A DNA stretch of 64,000 nt from the NCBI GenBank assembly GCA_963853835.1, contig OY970834.1:38533257-38597256 (forward strand), read 5' to 3'. This stretch comes from Calendula officinalis. Its lineage: Eukaryota > Streptophyta > Magnoliopsida > Asterales > Asteraceae. Made by a program: the position numbers and the translations under genes. Under the pieces are notes generated by a model. The model saw only the letters and a program-made list of their open reading frames with translations, did not search any database and was not told where the DNA came from. Below, piece by piece: positions 62,114 to 64,000 of this stretch; within the stretch, counting starts at the first letter, position 1, and each line of letters opens with the position of its first letter.

Positions 62114-62638
62114 GGTTGATGTAGATCAATTGACCACTTAGGGAAATCTTGGGGGTTTTCTTTCGCAAGGTCTCTGATTCGAGCCTTGTTGAAGGCTTTT
62201 CCTCAGGTAAATAGGTGGTGAAGTTTATTCCCCTATGTATAGGGCATACTGACCCTTGTGAAAGTCACTATGTAGGCTCGAACACTAACTTTTCATAAAT
62301 AAAAAAAGAGTTAATTACACAAGTGGTCCTTTAAGATGATACCACATTGCAAGTGTGGTCCTAATCTTTTAATTTCGACAAGTGTAGTCCTTTATGTTTA
62401 CCAATTTTGCACGTTTGGTCCTTTAGGCCAAACGGTGTTAAAATTTTCTGTTAAGTGACCTCATGTGCATTGCACATGGAGAGACTTAACAGAAAAATTT
62501 AACACCGTTTGCCTTAAAGGACCAAATGTGCAAAATCGGTAAATTACATTTGTCGAAATTAAAAGATTAGGACCACACTTGCAATGTGATATCATCTTAA
62601 AGGATCATTCGTGAAATTAACTCTAAAAAAAAAAAAAG
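62114..62638 (+). mobile_element. tRNA-derived SINE with a foldback element in its tail
   Basis: A-box-like TGATGTAGATCAATTGACC, B-box-like CTCTGATTCGAGCC, and a poly-A tail interrupted by the element at 62308-62623. Direct repeats ATTTCAAATTTTAACC (62098-62113) and ATTTCAAATTCAAACC (62639-62654) mark the original target duplication. Confidence 0.8.
62308..62623. repeat. Foldback MITE nested in the SINE tail
   Basis: Starts GAGTTAATTACACAAG and ends GTGAAATTAACTC. The two halves are almost perfect inverted copies across its whole 316 bp. The centre is ATGTGCATTGCACAT. Flanks ATAAAAAAA and TAAAAAAAA are compatible with a 9-bp duplication. Confidence 0.88.
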
Positions 62639-62940
62639 ATTTCAAATTCAAACCTTGATTTCATCGAACCAAAATTCATCCATGGAGTTCTGAGGTGAAG
62701 CTTGGGTCATCTACTAAGACAAAATCAATAAAACCAAAATCCCAATGATCGAACAAATGTTTAAATACTATCACCCACCAGGCCACGTTTTCAACATTCA
62801 CCATTACAAATCCAGTCAACAAAACATCGCTAATTTCATTTAGATTTCTCTTACCAATTTATTATCACAAGCTCGACGGAGTCTACAATCAGAACCCTAA
62901 TCTATAGATTCAGTAGGTCAATTTGTTCTAGATCGCATCT

Positions 62941-63981
62941 ATGGCGGTCTCAAAGCTCCAATTCCTCATACTTTCATTCCTTTTTGCCCTAATTTTCACT
63001 CAGATTACAGCCGATGGTTCCGTTGATGGAGCGACAGTCGGATCCGATGAATCCGACTCGTCTAGAATCGAATTGGATAAACTCAATTCTAAGATTCAAT
63101 CACTAGGTTTGTTTTTCACATTTTCCCTCTTTTAATTTACTTAATCCAGTACTTATTCGAATTGCATTAGACATTAGCTGTAGTATTATGGGAGTATAAT
63201 CTGTGTTGATTTACGTCGAATTTGATTGTGTTTGAAGAATCACTTGTTCATAAGAAGAATGAAGAATTAAAAACTAAAGATGAGGTAATCGCTGAGAAAG
63301 AAAATGCAATTGCAGAGAAAGATAACTCAATTAAAGAGAAGTCAGACAGCATTACGTCATTGAAAACTGATGTAGCTTCTCTTAAGGTAAGATTATAATT
63401 CTGTAAACATGTGTTTGATTTCATTTCTTTCCGTTTCATGTATGAATGCATGTTTTTTGGTATTATAACTTCTAATTTCTGTATTTGATAGGTTAAGGGG
63501 TCCTCAGATGCTGAAGAACAGGTCCAAAAGGTTCATTCACGATCCCAGGAGTTGGAAAAACAGGTTTTGATGCAATGAAATTATTTCAATCGAATTATAT
63601 CAAGTATTAAGATCTTCATTTTATGTTTTATTATTTTGCTGTTCAAAAAAAAAAAAAAAAAAAGATCTTCATTTTATGTTTTATTAGGTGGAAAAACTTC
63701 AGACGGAATTGGATCTTATGGCCAGTTTAAGGGAGACATTGGAAACTCGATCAAAAGAATTGGAGAAAAATATGGTTGAAATAAACCCTAAGCTTCAGAA
63801 TGTAAGTTGGTAACAAATTTAGAAAATTATATAGAAATACATCGTGGTAGGTTGTTAACCATGGTTAAATGAGTGCATCAAGTTTGATATTTTTTGTTTT
63901 TTCTTGCTTCAGCTTGAACAGACTATCGAAAAACAAAAGACAAAACTTCAAAAAACAGAGCGCGCTCTTAAAGTTGCTGAG
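62941..63981 (+). CDS. Signal-peptide coiled-coil protein, 5' part (At2g24420/At4g31340-like)
   Basis: Exons 62941-63106, 63238-63386, 63492-63563, 63688-63801, 63913-63981 and onward beyond the window; all junctions keep frame. The first about 25 residues (LQFLILSFLFALIFTQITA) form a signal peptide. An acidic linker follows, then a long coiled coil rich in Lys, Glu and Gln with repeated EK and KE pairs (EKENAIAEKDNSIKEK). The pattern fits plant proteins often labelled 'DNA repair ATPase-related' or 'myosin heavy chain-like' (At2g24420, At4g31340), whose function is not established to my knowledge; a secretory-pathway or ER location is inferred from the signal peptide. The 3' part, possibly with a C-terminal membrane segment, is outside this window. 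Confidence 0.85.
63634..63661 (+). mobile_element. Severely truncated SINE tail insertion
   Basis: TTTTGCTGTTC plus a poly-A run is flanked by a 25-base direct repeat starting AAGATCTTCATTTTATG (63609-63633 and 63662-63686). A tail ending GTTCAAAA resembles that of the SINE at 30893-31020. It lies in intron 3 of the coiled-coil gene. Confidence 0.75.
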
Positions 63982-64000
63982 GTAAGTTTAACTTACAAAC

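Overview
This is plant nuclear DNA. Genes have many short exons with GT/AG introns in AT-rich sequence, and the space between them is filled with nested LTR retrotransposons, MULE-type foldbacks, Stowaway and hAT MITEs, SINEs and Helitrons. The gene families are ordinary for a dicot. Asteraceae is my guess, based on the Copia element with an extra coding region after pol and the abundance of long-TIR foldbacks; this is an inference, not a proof.

Four intact host genes or gene groups anchor the window. (1) A group C bZIP transcription factor on the plus strand (3409-5394, six exons, 332 aa). (2) A minus-strand family with a serine beta-lactamase-like (LACTB/class C) domain. The parent at 39627-44602 has 17 exons and 915 aa: an ABC1 atypical kinase fused to a C-terminal beta-lactamase-like domain. 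Downstream lie two intact genes with only the beta-lactamase half (36212-38317, 427 aa; 25683-28054, 431 aa) and a broken one (5772-20487), which has an 11 kb Copia element in its third intron. (3) A cytosolic/organellar arginyl-tRNA synthetase on the plus strand (52767-57146, 18 exons, 643 aa). (4) The start of a signal-peptide plus coiled-coil protein running off the right edge (62941 onward).

Layout: 1-3400 holds a MITE and a decayed bZIP fragment; 3409-5394 bZIP; 5772-20487 the broken LACTB copy with a Stowaway MITE and the Copia element (8416-19418); 20987-23475 a young short LTR element carrying a fragment of an importin-5-like gene; 24799-25470 a second decayed bZIP fragment; 25683-28054 LACTB copy C; 28224-35612 a transposon-rich spacer with three MULE-like elements; 36212-38317 LACTB copy B; 39627-44602 the ABC1-LACTB parent; 45490-52432 spacer with a hAT MITE, an AT-rich satellite-like tract and a Helitron-like segment carrying an RRM gene fragment; 52767-57146 ArgRS; 57685-61149 a foldback element split by a Helitron; 62114-62638 a SINE with a nested foldback; then the last gene.

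The main story is local duplication. The 3' half of the ABC1-LACTB gene was copied downstream at least three times, freeing the beta-lactamase-like domain from its kinase. bZIP pieces beside copies C and D show that at least one duplication unit included bZIP plus LACTB. All exon coordinates were derived by hand from splice sites and checked by reading-frame arithmetic: the intact genes sum to whole codons with no internal stop.
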